NCBI RefSeq assembly: GCF_023336505.1
Contig: NZ_JAMAST010000002.1
Span: 310,001-374,000 of the forward strand
Direction of reading: 5' to 3'
Length of the DNA: 64,000 nucleotides
Source of the DNA: Sporolactobacillus mangiferae
GTDB taxonomy: Bacteria > Bacillota > Bacilli > Bacillales > Sporolactobacillaceae
The notes under the pieces: model-generated
Seen by the model: only the letters and a program-made list of their open reading frames with translations
What the model was told of the DNA's origin: nothing
The model's database searches: none
Made by a program: the position numbers and the translations under genes
Shown: positions 35,272 to 47,703 of the stretch, in pieces
Position numbering within the stretch: the stretch's first letter is position 1
Layout: the number at the start of each line of letters is the position of its first letter

Positions 35272-35502
35272 TTAGCGCAGCGCCTGCGTTGCCCAAATAT
35301 AATCCCGGTCCATCAACGCGATCACAATACTTTCATGACAGCAGGGCATGACAATATGTGTCTTTATCCCTTGAAAAGCGCCCTCAATCGCCTCTTTTTT
35401 TATGGAAAGCAGGACCGGTGCATGATGACAGAAGGGACATTCCTCAAAATAAAGATCATTGGCCACTCGTTCATAGGGCCAGCTGTGATGAAAATCAAGC
35501 AT
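35272..35502 (-). CDS. Small Cys-rich protein of unknown function
   Basis: A 76-residue protein that I cannot assign to a named family. It has ECPFCHHAP and, 29 residues on, MPCCHES, suggesting a zinc-binding site, and starts MLDFHHSWPYERVA. GGAGGGG precedes the ATG. It lies between yuzD and dapF on the same strand, within a block of Fe-S and cell-wall genes. Good ribosome site and conserved-looking Cys/His pattern make it a likely real gene. Confidence 0.7.
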   Translation of the reverse strand: MLDFHHSWPYERVANDLYFEECPFCHHAPVLLSIKKEAIEGAFQGIKTHIVMPCCHESIVIALMDRDYIWATQALR

Positions 35503-35565
35503 AGGACCCCTCCTTTTTCAATGCCTCACTTATAATCACAAAACACGATTTTCTCAGGCTGCTTT

Positions 35566-35895
35566 TCAGTGATTCTCAGTGTCACTTATTTTTGAACATT
35601 GATTTTTTCCCTCATGCAAATACTTGACAATCGGTTTCAGCGCAACAAAGCCTTCTGCCAATACCTTGTCGCAAGCGACGACAAGCGGATAAAAATATTC
35701 ATCAGTAAGAATTTTATCACAATATACTTGATCTGCCTCAGTTTCAGGATGGTGAACATCAATATATCGGACTGAAACTTGCTCGTTAAATTTGCGTGTC
35801 AGCGCTGCACGCAGCCATTCGGCGGTCGATTTGGCTGGTGGGGCCTGAACGCAGCTCGCGCATACCGTTTCCGCTCCATAAACCGTAAGCTCCAA
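35566..35895 (-). CDS. yuzD: YuzD-family protein (DUF1462, thioredoxin-like)
   Basis: A ~109-residue protein of the DUF1462 family, with the signature LTVYGAETVCASCVQAP including a CxxC motif and a thioredoxin-like fold pattern (FYPLVVACDKVLAEGFV). Function unknown; the gene is conserved next to nfu in Bacillus, hinting at a role in Fe-S or redox handling. A TTG at 35895 with GAGGTG 6 bp upstream is chosen, which agrees with the YuzD N-terminus; a GTG at 35904 is an alternative. It is divergent from nfu. Confidence 0.82.
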   Translation of the reverse strand: MELTVYGAETVCASCVQAPPAKSTAEWLRAALTRKFNEQVSVRYIDVHHPETEADQVYCDKILTDEYFYPLVVACDKVLAEGFVALKPIVKYLHEGKNQCSKISDTENH

Positions 35896-36066
35896 TCTGT
35901 TCACCTCAAATGCAATCAGTTTATTTATTAATATAGCAAATTAAGCTGCTTTCGTCACTGATCATTGCTTTATGGACCAGCAATAAGTCTGCGCCTGCTT
36001 ATGAATAGATTTTCCTGAAAAAAAAAGATATAATAACATTAAATGCAACAGTTAGGGAGTGTCTTT

Positions 36067-36288
36067 ATGTATCAGCAGGTTGAAGAAGTATTGGAAAAAC
36101 TCCGTCCTTTTCTGCTGCGCGATGGCGGTGATGTTGAGCTGCTCGATGTTGCGGATGGCATTGTTCGCGTCCGTCTGCTCGGTGCATGCGGCAATTGTCC
36201 AAGTTCAACGCTCACATTGAAGGCAGGGATTGAACGGGCACTCGTTGAAAATGTACCCGGTATTAAAGAACTGGAACAGGTTTTTTGA
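36067..36288 (+). CDS. yutI: Nfu-type iron-sulfur scaffold/carrier (YutI)
   Basis: A 73-residue NifU C-terminal domain protein. The cluster-binding CGNC motif lies at residues 41-44 ([16 protein letters not shown]), with [14 protein letters not shown] upstream, as in B. subtilis Nfu/YutI. It binds a [4Fe-4S] cluster between two subunits and delivers it to apo-enzymes, complementing the SUF system found 7 kb away. Start at 36067, with GGGAG 7 bp upstream. A terminator follows. Confidence 0.94.
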   Translation: MYQQVEEVLEKLRPFLLRDGGDVELLDVADGIVRVRLLGACGNCPSSTLTLKAGIERALVENVPGIKELEQVF

Positions 36289-36306
36289 AAATAGCCGACG
36301 AAATCA

Positions 36307-36337
36307 AACCACGCCTGATGCATGTGCAGGCGTGGTT
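36307..36337. terminator. Hairpin after yutI
   Basis: The perfect stem AACCACGCCTG / CAGGCGTGGTT with a 9-nt loop. The T-run is short. Confidence 0.7.
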
Positions 36338-36453
36338 GTGTATTTGTGCAGCCTTTTTCACAGAAACTGTTCAATTTACTGTTTACATTTCGGCCTTCAG
36401 CCAATCCATGTGCATAACACTCTGATTATTTAACCTGGACTTTCAAAAAATAA

Positions 36454-37410
36454 TCATTTTTTCAGCCATTCTGGTGCATACAAATTCCCTTCATAGCGTT
36501 CAGAAAGGAGACGCAACAGCTGTTCATAATCCTCTGCCTTTTCCTCGTTTTTCAGTAAGATCAGATCAAGCCGCTGGGTCTCCATTGATTCCGCCTGATA
36601 AAAATAGCGCTCACAGCATTCCATATAAGAGAGAGGAAAAAGCAGCCGTCCATACATTTTGCGCACGACCGATTCAGAAAGCGGAAATCGAGCTTCATAA
36701 TCATCCAGAAACGCTTCGGCCTGTGCCTGCAGATCGCGTGAAGCATTGCTCCACGCGATGTTACGCAACCATTCTGCCACATCTCTTGACCGATCGTCGA
36801 CAACCCATAAAGCCGGATTTTCCGGCGTATCGGGCGCATAATCGATAAAGCGATAATGCCCGATGCTAAGCGGATCCGGATCTGGAAAATCAATTGAAGC
36901 ATCGACCTGCATCTGTATCGCATTTTCAGCGCACCCTAGAAAATAAGGGAAACTGTCGATAAATATTTTTTCAAAACGTGACTGTTCCGATTGTTTCTGA
37001 CAGGTGTCATAACTTTTTTCCAAGGCTGCCAGCCGTTTTTCAAAATCTTCGATTCGAGAAGCGGCTGGTGTTTCCGGAAAGGCGTGCGGATCTATTCCGG
37101 AGGTTTGCAGATGCATTTCTGCCAGCCGGGTGGCTGCAGTTGATGGCGCATCCGTTCGGACTTCATTCGGAATGCGCATCAAAACCCATGACGCACCGTT
37201 CAGTTCTGTGTCAAAACGGCCTTCATGATTGCGAATCGGCTGGCAGACCGGCAGATGGCTGCTTTCTGAGAGATAGTCTGCCCATTGTGCCAACCCTTCC
37301 AGATTGTGATGATAAAATCCGTTCAGAGGATGAAAAAAGAAACTTGTGCCGAGATCGCGATCTTCTAAATCGTAGTAGTGAGCTGCAACGGATTGCCAGT
37401 CTGTACGCAC
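36454..37410 (-). CDS. yutH: Spore coat-associated protein YutH
   Basis: A 318-residue protein of the CotS/YutH kinase-like family. The sequence pattern and the gene's position next to nfu and yutF match YutH, a spore coat protein made in the mother cell in B. subtilis. Kinase-fold features are weak and no clear catalytic loop is visible, so it is probably structural. A GTG at 37410 with GAGAGG 9 bp upstream is the likely start. Its GTG/CGT-rich start gives some uncertainty. Confidence 0.78.
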   Translation of the reverse strand: MRTDWQSVAAHYYDLEDRDLGTSFFFHPLNGFYHHNLEGLAQWADYLSESSHLPVCQPIRNHEGRFDTELNGASWVLMRIPNEVRTDAPSTAATRLAEMHLQTSGIDPHAFPETPAASRIEDFEKRLAALEKSYDTCQKQSEQSRFEKIFIDSFPYFLGCAENAIQMQVDASIDFPDPDPLSIGHYRFIDYAPDTPENPALWVVDDRSRDVAEWLRNIAWSNASRDLQAQAEAFLDDYEARFPLSESVVRKMYGRLLFPLSYMECCERYFYQAESMETQRLDLILLKNEEKAEDYEQLLRLLSERYEGNLYAPEWLKK

Positions 37411-37547
37411 ACGTAACCGCCTCTCTCCACCTTATTCTATCCTCTTAGGATCTTACTCCCGCACCCCGCTTTTCATGACTTTTCTTTTCCCGGCCCGGAC
37501 TTGCTTCGATTCCCGCTGATGCCTTAAACGCCGGACACTTTTGGAGG

Positions 37548-38315
37548 TCAGAGTACCCATTCACTGAGCGATTCTAAAGCATAGGTTGGTTGAACACGCT
37601 TCGTCTTCAAAGCTGCCTGCGAAGTCACGCCAGTGTGCACGAGCAGCGTATCAAGCCCTGCATTTATTCCGGCCATGATATCTGTATCGTAATTGTCACC
37701 GATCATTAAAGTGTGTGCCTTCGTTGTACCCAGTTTTTCAAGTGCCATTTCAATGATAATCGGTTCCGGTTTACCGATGAAAATTGGCCGGACACCCGTG
37801 GATACGCTGATTACCGAAGTCAGCGCACCGTTTCCGGGGACAAGTCCGCGCTCATTCGGGAGCGCAACGTCAGGGTTGGTGGATACCAGAACTGCTCCGG
37901 AGCGTACGGCAAGACAAGCTTTTGCATATTTCTCATAAGTAATTTGGCGATCCATTCCGAAAGCGACAAAATCCGGATGCTCTTCATCATAGGAAAAACC
38001 TGCTGTTTCCATTGCCTGCTTCAGTCCCTGTTCGCCTATGTACAGGACATGCGCATCCGGTTTCCGGCTTTTAATATAGCTCGCCGTCGCGATACTTGTG
38101 GTCAAAACATCATCCGGAGTGCATGGGATACCGAATCCACTTAACTGATCAGCAACCATTTCTTTTGTCCGTGTAGAATTGTTCGTTACAAACAGATAGC
38201 GCAATCCTTTATTTTTTAATTTCTTGATAAAGTCGACGGCTTCGGGTATTTCTTTTTGTCCCCAATAGACTGTGCCGTCCAGATCAAGCAAAAATGCGTC
38301 GTAGTTTCGCAACAT
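37548..38315 (-). CDS. yutF: HAD-family phosphatase, NagD/YutF type
   Basis: A 255-residue HAD superfamily IIA phosphatase. Catalytic motifs: LLDLDGTVYWG (nucleophile Asp), VTNNSTR, GKPEP with lysine, and MIGDNYDTDI. Relatives (NagD, YutF) dephosphorylate nucleotides and sugar phosphates, with roles in metabolite repair suggested. The ATG follows GGAGGAAGAC. Monocistronic on the minus strand between yutH and yutD, as in the B. subtilis yut cluster. Confidence 0.9.
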   Translation of the reverse strand: MLRNYDAFLLDLDGTVYWGQKEIPEAVDFIKKLKNKGLRYLFVTNNSTRTKEMVADQLSGFGIPCTPDDVLTTSIATASYIKSRKPDAHVLYIGEQGLKQAMETAGFSYDEEHPDFVAFGMDRQITYEKYAKACLAVRSGAVLVSTNPDVALPNERGLVPGNGALTSVISVSTGVRPIFIGKPEPIIIEMALEKLGTTKAHTLMIGDNYDTDIMAGINAGLDTLLVHTGVTSQAALKTKRVQPTYALESLSEWVL

Positions 38316-38416
38316 GTCTTCCTCCGTTTATGAAGTCATCATTAACAGATAAATCACTATAATGAATTGGCTGATTTTGCGCACACTAACTGACAGTACC
38401 TGTCAAAACACATGCT

Positions 38417-38522
38417 GATGAGAAAAACCGGCATATCCAGCCCGTTTCACGTTCTCTAGCATGATTTAATGGTCTATGTTTGCATCGGCACTGTGGCTGC
38501 TTGCCTGCCGCGGGCATGAGCT
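38417..38522 (+). repeat. Possible degenerate copy H of the dispersed repeat
   Basis: GATGAGAAAAACCGGCATATCCAG resembles the left end of the family; a TTGCATCGGC...GCTTGCCTGCCGCGGGC block further on resembles the last part of copy F. Weak similarity only. Confidence 0.3.
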
Positions 38523-38568
38523 CCCTTGTGTTTTCCTTATGCAGGCAATGACAGGACTGCTTCTTCAT

Positions 38569-38859
38569 TTAATGATTTTCGATTTTTTTCAAAACAAAAT
38601 AAGCACAGCCAAAGCTGCAATATTCAATAATATAGTCAACAAGTGTGCCTATTTTTGTATCAAACGTTGACTTGGGGTTTTGATTTTCATAAAATCCGCG
38701 AAGCCTTAACTGCTCATAGCCCCAATCGCCAACGATGTAATCAAATTTGTTCAGAATATCGCTGTAACGCTTTAAAAAAGCTTCTTCATTCCAGCCATTC
38801 CGGACATTCTCGACAACTTCATATTTATGGTGGTCAACTGTTACAATCGGACTGGTCAA
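38569..38859 (-). CDS. yutD: YutD-family protein (DUF1027)
   Basis: A 96-residue protein of the DUF1027 (YutD) family with the typical EVVENVRNGWNEEAFLKRYSDILNKFDYIVGDWGYEQLRL segment (split here across residues ~13-52). Function unknown; conserved across Bacillota. A TTG at 38859 with AAGGAGG 8 bp upstream serves as the start. A promoter with TTCACG-17-TATAAT lies upstream (about 38990-38962). Confidence 0.82.
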   Translation of the reverse strand: MTSPIVTVDHHKYEVVENVRNGWNEEAFLKRYSDILNKFDYIVGDWGYEQLRLRGFYENQNPKSTFDTKIGTLVDYIIEYCSFGCAYFVLKKIENH

Positions 38860-39169
38860 TCAAACTTCCTCCTTCTTTGTTACAGGCGACAGAGCTTGCG
38901 GGTTCCTCGCTGGCCGACAGAATGGCGCGTGGCAGAATATCACCGTCCGCATACCCTCCATTATAGCAGATCATATAAATTTCGTGAAAAGAGGTTGGAA
39001 AAACCAGTCCATCCAGACTACCGAGTTAGATTGTCTCTGCTTCTTTTTACAAGCATGGACCTTCTCAAAAATACGTGACTGGTTTATTCAGCGAACCGAA
39101 AAATGAACGATAAAGTTTAAATGGCACCACAAATAAAAAAATCAAAAGTGAAAGGATCGTTATTCCGTC
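38860..39169. other. Intergenic region yutD-lytH
   Basis: 310 bp between divergent genes. On the minus strand it contains the yutD promoter (TATAAT at 38966-38961, -35 TTCACG 17 bp further). A promoter for lytH is expected to be sporulation-specific; I could not identify a convincing SigK or SigE element by eye. Confidence 0.4.
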
Positions 39170-40150
39170 ATGGAAGCAAAGTTACATAATCGGGTCATTC
39201 TGATCATTATCCTGCTTATCTCAACATCATTGTTCAGTAAGCATGCTGAAGCTTCCCTGCTTGATCAGGAGCGTAAAGCATTGTTTATGAAAACTGCCGC
39301 GCTGACAGGCGTACGCTGGAGCATTATGGCTGGATGTGATCAATACGCACGCAATATTGATATGCTGGAACCTGATAAAAAAACTGCCGACGACCTGATT
39401 CACCTCTCATTCAGTAAAACAGAATGGGCAGGGCCGCTGAATCCCGATACAGATGATCAGAACCCGCGGACCATTGCTCTATTCGGAGGCATCGGGAAAG
39501 ACGGCAACGGTGACGGACGCGCAAAGCCAGACGACGCGGAAGATCGTCTGTACACGTTCGCTGATCAGATTGCTCAAGCAGGTCCGGGAACGGAAAATAC
39601 ACGGATCGGTTTATGGATGATTTATCAAAGAGGCAAGGCAGTCGATTTAATCGAAGACTTCGCCCGACTTTTTGAGCGCGCTGATCCTGATGAATTAATG
39701 AAACATGCCTTCCCGATACCGAAAATGTATAATTATGATTATGCATCGACATGGGGAGCAAAGCGTGGCTGGGGCGGCAACAGAATCCATGAAGGGACGG
39801 ATATTTTTGCCGATTACGGAACACCGGTTCGCGCAACCGCTTATGGTATCGTCGAACTGATCGGATGGAACAAATATGGCGGATGGAGAATCGGCGTTCG
39901 CGACCTGCACGGCAATTATCATTATTATGCGCATTTAAATGGTTATGCACCCGGCCTGTATCATGGCGCAATCACCAAGGCAGGTCAGGTGATCGGATAT
40001 GTCGGCAGTTCGGGGTACGGTCCGAAAGGAACCATGGGCAAATTTCCGCCGCATCTGCACTATGGTCTGTATCGTGATAACGGGAGGAAAGAGTATTCAG
40101 TCGATCCGTACCCGGCGCTGCGCAGCTGGGAACGTCAGTCAACCAGATAA
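39170..40150 (+). CDS. lytH: LytH-like M23 peptidase (spore cortex)
   Basis: A 326-residue exported protein: N-terminal signal or anchor (residues ~8-28) and a C-terminal LytM/M23 zinc endopeptidase domain (~200-320). Zinc motifs: HEGTDIFADYG and HLHYGLY, with YYAHLNGYAPG between them. In B. subtilis LytH (YunA) is a mother-cell L-Ala-D-Glu endopeptidase that makes the single L-Ala side chains of the cortex. The order yutD-lytH-yunB is kept, which supports orthology. AAAGGA lies 13 bp before the ATG. Confidence 0.88.
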   Translation: MEAKLHNRVILIIILLISTSLFSKHAEASLLDQERKALFMKTAALTGVRWSIMAGCDQYARNIDMLEPDKKTADDLIHLSFSKTEWAGPLNPDTDDQNPRTIALFGGIGKDGNGDGRAKPDDAEDRLYTFADQIAQAGPGTENTRIGLWMIYQRGKAVDLIEDFARLFERADPDELMKHAFPIPKMYNYDYASTWGAKRGWGGNRIHEGTDIFADYGTPVRATAYGIVELIGWNKYGGWRIGVRDLHGNYHYYAHLNGYAPGLYHGAITKAGQVIGYVGSSGYGPKGTMGKFPPHLHYGLYRDNGRKEYSVDPYPALRSWERQSTR

Positions 40151-40154
40151 TCGG

Positions 40155-40973
40155 TTACTTACTGTCTTCTTTTTTCTTATCACTTGGTTCTTCGATCGGG
40201 ACAGATGTAGAAATACCGGAACCGTTCGAACTGTAGAAATGAGGCACATCCAGATTCTGTTGCTGAAACCCGATTGGAATATGCTGGGCAATCGTTTTCG
40301 TTTTCATTTCAAACGGGACAATCACATCGACCTTTACTTTGACATCGACATACATGAATAAAACCGTATTGTTAATACCGATATTTTTATATTCCCATTT
40401 AATATCACTTTCAACATTGCTGACTACATCCATTTCAACTGGGACTCTCGGGCCGTAATTGCTAAGAAGGGCATTATTCAATATCTGCCCCAGTGGAATA
40501 TCGGCTACCAGTGCTTCTCCGTGATGATTTTTACTGTAAACAAGATCATCGGCATGGCCGTTTGTCAGTGAAATTCGTCCTTTTTCCGCTGCACGCAGAA
40601 ACCAGAGAATTCGATTTGATATCAATCCCTTGAGCCGATTAGCCTCCTGCGTGTTCAAATCAAAGTTACTCACCCGTTTTTCATTCGTGTAATGAACATG
40701 AAACAGTTTATTTGCATTGAAATCCGGCACTTCATTCGGATCATTTTTTCCTTGCAGATTGGTCAGCACATTCTCGCCAATTCCATAATTGATCGCATAA
40801 TTTGCAACCTGTTCCGTTTGCGTCAGCGCAATACTCATGACTGCAGGCTTCATTTTTTCATTCACAAGCCACAGTGCGATTGCCGTACAGAGAGAGAAAA
40901 TAATGAGGGACAGAAGCAAAGTGCGCTTGATCGACATCGTTTTGCGTCTGTAACGTCGGTTCGGCTTAAACAT
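40155..40973 (-). CDS. yunB: Sporulation protein YunB
   Basis: A 272-residue protein with a basic N-terminus and a single membrane helix (~residues 16-36), the rest exported. Segments NVLTNLQGKNDPNEVPDF, VADIPLGQILNNALLSNYGPRVPVEMD and the IPIGFQQQNLDVPHFY end are typical of YunB. It is required for efficient sporulation in B. subtilis (known for that species). The ATG at 40973 follows GGAGGAGGG. It converges on lytH, the stop codons only 5 bp apart. Confidence 0.85.
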   Translation of the reverse strand: MFKPNRRYRRKTMSIKRTLLLSLIIFSLCTAIALWLVNEKMKPAVMSIALTQTEQVANYAINYGIGENVLTNLQGKNDPNEVPDFNANKLFHVHYTNEKRVSNFDLNTQEANRLKGLISNRILWFLRAAEKGRISLTNGHADDLVYSKNHHGEALVADIPLGQILNNALLSNYGPRVPVEMDVVSNVESDIKWEYKNIGINNTVLFMYVDVKVKVDVIVPFEMKTKTIAQHIPIGFQQQNLDVPHFYSSNGSGISTSVPIEEPSDKKKEDSK

Positions 40974-41040
40974 GACAACCCTCCTCCACATCATTTATAT
41001 GACTGTGAAGAAGCATTCAGTCTTTTTTCTGCAAACAAAC

Positions 41041-41064
41041 AGGCCCTTTGCTGAAAAAGGCCAT
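41041..41064 (-). terminator. Hairpin between yunC and yunB
   Basis: On the minus strand the stem GGCCTTTT / AAAGGGCC is followed by TGTTTGTTTG. Weak terminator after yunC. Confidence 0.4.
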
Positions 41065-41076
41065 AGATCCATATAT

Positions 41077-41379
41077 TCAGTTCAGCTTCTTTAGCGCATC
41101 GATACCAGACATCCCCACATGAACGCCTGCCTTCTCCGCACCAATCGTTACTTCAGCAAGTGGCGCATGAAGCAAATCATCTAATGTACGCACACCAACC
41201 GCTTTTCCTGCAAGCACATTTCGATCTGCCAGCTTATCGTTCAGCAGCCGCACATCCAGCGCGCCGCACATAATATATCCTTTCTTCCCGGTGATCATCA
41301 GCAATGTCGTTTTCGGCAGTGAGACACTGACGCCCTGATAAAGTTCGCCTTCAATTGTAAAAGGCTGCACATCAATCAT
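41077..41379 (-). CDS. yunC: DUF1805 protein YunC
   Basis: A 100-residue protein of the DUF1805 (YunC) family. Segments KGYIMCGALDVRLLNDKLADR and AVGVRTLDDLLHAPL are characteristic. Function unknown; cytoplasmic. GAGGAGG precedes the ATG. It is sandwiched between yunD and yunB on the same strand, as in B. subtilis. Confidence 0.85.
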   Translation of the reverse strand: MIDVQPFTIEGELYQGVSVSLPKTTLLMITGKKGYIMCGALDVRLLNDKLADRNVLAGKAVGVRTLDDLLHAPLAEVTIGAEKAGVHVGMSGIDALKKLN

Positions 41380-41457
41380 GATTCATCCTCCTCTCATCGT
41401 CTATCCTATGGAAAAGAGAGGAATGGGGTGACTGCCTTTTTATTTTGTCATTTTAAA

Positions 41458-41480
41458 AACCAGGCAAAAAACACCTGGTT
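41458..41480 (-). terminator. Terminator downstream of yunD
   Basis: The stem AACCAGG / CCTGGTT with a 9-nt loop, followed on the minus strand by a T-run. Confidence 0.65.
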
Positions 41481-41589
41481 CATAATCTCCGGCCACGATT
41501 TATTTTATGCTTTTGCCTCGGCGCCGCGGGCAGCTGGAATGTCCGTCAGGTACAAGGTCGATAAAAAGGAACCAGACTATGTCCGGTTT

Positions 41590-42957
41590 TTAATATTTTT
41601 CACCTAATTGCCATGCAAGTAAATCACGCAACGTTTCAGGTAAGTAGAACTGCTGCTTCGCCGTAACTATCGGCGGCAGAAATGAGCCAAGGGTAAACAT
41701 GTCGATGGTCCCAATGCTGTATCGTTTTTTGGTTACAATCTTTTCGCTCCCAATATGGATATTCACCGGATGATCTTCTTCCAGATCATATGTGAGATTG
41801 CTGAATACGAGGCGTCCAAGCATTTTTCCGCGAAAGCCGAATCCTTTCAATTCAAAAGTCTGAAAGTCCTTCCTCAAGCCGATACGGATCATATCAATGA
41901 TTTCGCTGCCGGTCACTTTTACCCGGCATGGATTGATCGGATGCGGACAAATTCTGTGGATCGTGTACCGCGTCACCGGTCCTTTGGGAATGCGGTCCAA
42001 AATAACTCCGGCGTTCACCATACCGATGTCGGCATGACACCACAGCCGCAGTGCGTCAGCCATGATGTCAGTTAACTCAGATGGATGAAACCAGTCGGCC
42101 TGCAGATCATGATCAGGGATAGCAACGACCTCCTGCATATTGGCAATGCCGCGCTCAGTCAGCGCCGCCACTTCAGTCGCCGCTCCATGATCAGACGGCG
42201 CGCGAAGGGTGATGAGCGTCGCGCCTTTATAGGCAATCCGCCTGTTTTGCTCATCATAATCAACGACAATATGCCCGGCATAACGAAGATATTTTCCTGC
42301 CTGCGCAATCAACGTGCTGCCGACCCACTTGCCTTCCTCAAGAACATGATGCGTATGCGCACCGATGATCACGTCAATGCCAGTCATTTCTTCAGCAACT
42401 TTTTCATCAAAAGGCAGACCGACATGGGACATGAGCACAAGGACATCCACCTGTTCCCGCAGTCGTGGGACTAAACACGACAATTCTGCGTACGGATCAC
42501 GAATCGTCCAACCGAGTTGATTATAAAAATGTGGAAATGCCGCCGTCAATCCGATCAGTCCGACTTTTACACCGTTCATGTCTTCAACGGTGTAAGGCAG
42601 GCACCATTCCGGACGGCATCCAGATTCCTGATCATACAGATTTGCAAGAATGACTTTGAAATGCCGCATTAAATAGGTGTTTCCCAGTTGTTCCTTAGTA
42701 AAAGTGATTCCTTCATTGTTACCAACAGTCACATAATCGTAACCGGCATCGTTGAGTAACTGTACATTTCCCACGCCAAGCAGGCCTTCTGTCATTGGAT
42801 TTACACGATCCATATGATCGCCGAGATCCAATGTAAGACATGGTTCTCCCGCCTCTGCGATTCTGCTTCGCTCCTGCTTCAGATAGCGTACGAGGCTGCC
42901 CCAGTGATCCAGGTGACTGTGAATATCGTTTGTATGTAAAAAATGGAGTGTGATCAA
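41590..42957 (-). CDS. yunD: Metallophosphoesterase/5'-nucleotidase YunD
   Basis: A ~455-residue two-domain 5'-nucleotidase-family protein without a signal peptide. The N-terminal metallophosphoesterase shows FLHTNDIHSHL, LDLGDHMDR, VGNNEG, SHVGLPFD and GAHTHH; the C-terminal 5'-nucleotidase domain follows. Relatives hydrolyse nucleotides or UDP-sugars; substrate not known here. A TTG at 42957 is chosen, with GGGAGG 7 bp upstream; the TTG at 42972 lies within the ribosome site. Part of the yunB-yunC-yunD block. Confidence 0.85.
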   Translation of the reverse strand: MITLHFLHTNDIHSHLDHWGSLVRYLKQERSRIAEAGEPCLTLDLGDHMDRVNPMTEGLLGVGNVQLLNDAGYDYVTVGNNEGITFTKEQLGNTYLMRHFKVILANLYDQESGCRPEWCLPYTVEDMNGVKVGLIGLTAAFPHFYNQLGWTIRDPYAELSCLVPRLREQVDVLVLMSHVGLPFDEKVAEEMTGIDVIIGAHTHHVLEEGKWVGSTLIAQAGKYLRYAGHIVVDYDEQNRRIAYKGATLITLRAPSDHGAATEVAALTERGIANMQEVVAIPDHDLQADWFHPSELTDIMADALRLWCHADIGMVNAGVILDRIPKGPVTRYTIHRICPHPINPCRVKVTGSEIIDMIRIGLRKDFQTFELKGFGFRGKMLGRLVFSNLTYDLEEDHPVNIHIGSEKIVTKKRYSIGTIDMFTLGSFLPPIVTAKQQFYLPETLRDLLAWQLGEKY

Positions 42958-43069
42958 GTACAAGCCTCCCAATAAAAGACACCCTATTCAGAACAGACGT
43001 ATTTATTTTAGCGTCAGAGCTCCTGTTACTGTCAAGGAGGATTCTGGTTTTTAACGCAAAAAATACAAA

Positions 43070-43104
43070 ACCTTTCAATACGCACAAACGGCATATTGAA
43101 AGGT
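43070..43104 (-). terminator. Terminator of the suf operon
   Basis: ACCTTTCAATA / TATTGAAAGGT with a 13-nt loop; on the minus strand it is followed by TTTTGTATTTTTTG. Located directly after sufB. Confidence 0.82.
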
Positions 43105-43139
43105 ATGCAAGGCTTATTTTTGTTCTGACATCCCGCCGG

Positions 43140-44543
43140 TCAGCCAATCGAGCCTTCCATGTTATATTTGATCAGCCGATTCATTTCGACCGCATATTCC
43201 ATTGGCAGTTCTTTTGTGAACGGTTCAATGAAGCCCATGACAATCATTTCGGTTGCTTCCTGCTCGGTCAATCCGCGACTCATTAAGTAGAAAAGCTGTT
43301 CTTCAGATACTTTGGACACCTTCGCTTCATGTTCCATTGAGATATCTTTATTTAAGACTTCATTATAAGGAATCGTATCCGAAGTGGACTGAGCATCCAT
43401 GATCAGCGTATCACACTCAATGTGTGAGCGTGAATTTTTCGCGTTTGGAGCAAAATGCACTTTCCCGCGATAAGTCACATTCCCGCCATTCTTGGCAATG
43501 GATTTTGAAATGATGGTTGACGATGTATTCGGTGCCATATGGATCATTTTCGAACCTGAATCCTGATTCTGTCCTCTCCCGCCGATCGCTATCGTCAATG
43601 TACTTCCGCGAGATCCTTCACCCTTAAGCACAACAGAAGGGTATTTCATCGTCACGGCAGACCCGATATTGCCGTCTACCCACTCCATGGTCGCGCGCGC
43701 TTCACAAATGGCACGCTGCGTCACCAGATTATACACATTATTGGCCCAGTTCTGAATCGTTGTGTAGCGGCAATAGGCGTCCTTGCACACATATATTTCA
43801 ACAATCCCGCTGTGAAGTGAACTTGTTGAATAAACGGGCGCCGTACAGCCTTCGACATAATGAACCGAGGCTCCTTCGTCTACGATAATCAACGTCCTCT
43901 CAAATTGCCCCATACTCTCAGAATTGATGCGGAAATAGGCCTGAAGCGGCGTCTTGCAGACAACGCCCTTTGGAATATAAACGAATGAGCCCCCAGACCA
44001 GCATGCGGCATTCAATGCAGAAAACTTGTTGTCCGCGTAGGAAATGACCCTTCCAAAATACTTTTTAAAAAGTGCCTCATGCTTTTGCAGAGCCGTGTCG
44101 GTATCCAGAAAAATGACCCCGTCCTTCTCCAGATCTTCTTTCATGCTGTGATAAACCACTTCGGACTCATATTGCGCAGACACGCCCGCTAAATATTTGC
44201 GCTCCGCTTCAGGAATGCCCAGTTTATCAAACGTATCCTTAATTTCATTCGGTACTTCGTCCCAGCTGCGTCCCTGATTTTCAACTGGCTTAACATAATA
44301 AGTCAGATCGTCAAAGTTCAGACCGCTCAGATCCGCACCCCATTGCGGCATCGGTCGTTTATAAAAATGCCGCAGCCCCTTCAGGCGGTAATTGAGCATC
44401 CATTCCGGTTCATTCTTCTTTTTTGAAATCTCACGGACAATATCCTCGGTCAATCCACGTTTTGTGCGGAATACAGAGACATCTTTTTCACGGAATCCAT
44501 ATTTATATTCCTCAATCTCGGGCAGTTGCTGTTCTGTGGCCAT
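43140..44543 (-). CDS. sufB: Fe-S cluster assembly scaffold SufB
   Basis: A 467-residue SufB, which with SufC and SufD forms the scaffold on which Fe-S clusters are built. The core beta-helix motifs are present, e.g. [43 protein letters not shown] and [11 protein letters not shown] (with the conserved Cys), then [16 protein letters not shown] and [15 protein letters not shown]. The ATG at 44543 follows AAAGGAGG. Last gene of sufCDSUB, about 170 bp after sufU, and followed by a terminator. Confidence 0.95.
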   Translation of the reverse strand: MATEQQLPEIEEYKYGFREKDVSVFRTKRGLTEDIVREISKKKNEPEWMLNYRLKGLRHFYKRPMPQWGADLSGLNFDDLTYYVKPVENQGRSWDEVPNEIKDTFDKLGIPEAERKYLAGVSAQYESEVVYHSMKEDLEKDGVIFLDTDTALQKHEALFKKYFGRVISYADNKFSALNAACWSGGSFVYIPKGVVCKTPLQAYFRINSESMGQFERTLIIVDEGASVHYVEGCTAPVYSTSSLHSGIVEIYVCKDAYCRYTTIQNWANNVYNLVTQRAICEARATMEWVDGNIGSAVTMKYPSVVLKGEGSRGSTLTIAIGGRGQNQDSGSKMIHMAPNTSSTIISKSIAKNGGNVTYRGKVHFAPNAKNSRSHIECDTLIMDAQSTSDTIPYNEVLNKDISMEHEAKVSKVSEEQLFYLMSRGLTEQEATEMIVMGFIEPFTKELPMEYAVEMNRLIKYNMEGSIG

Positions 44544-44712
44544 TGCGGTTCCTCCTTTTGATTTGCTTATCCTGTCAGGCGACATTTGCCGGCATCAGGA
44601 AAAAATGCCGCCTATTTTTTCTGTTTCACTTTACCAAAATCTCCATGCTTCCTTGATCTGAAAAAATATATTTGAATGGATATTCTTAAGTTTACCATGA
44701 TTCGCAAAATAA

Positions 44713-47676
<2,964 letters not shown>

Positions 47677-47703
47677 GTACACCCCTCCTTACAGGATCAA
47701 TGA

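Noticed and set aside
39411-39971. 186-codon minus-strand open frame
   Set aside because: Antisense to lytH, whose M23 motifs are intact.
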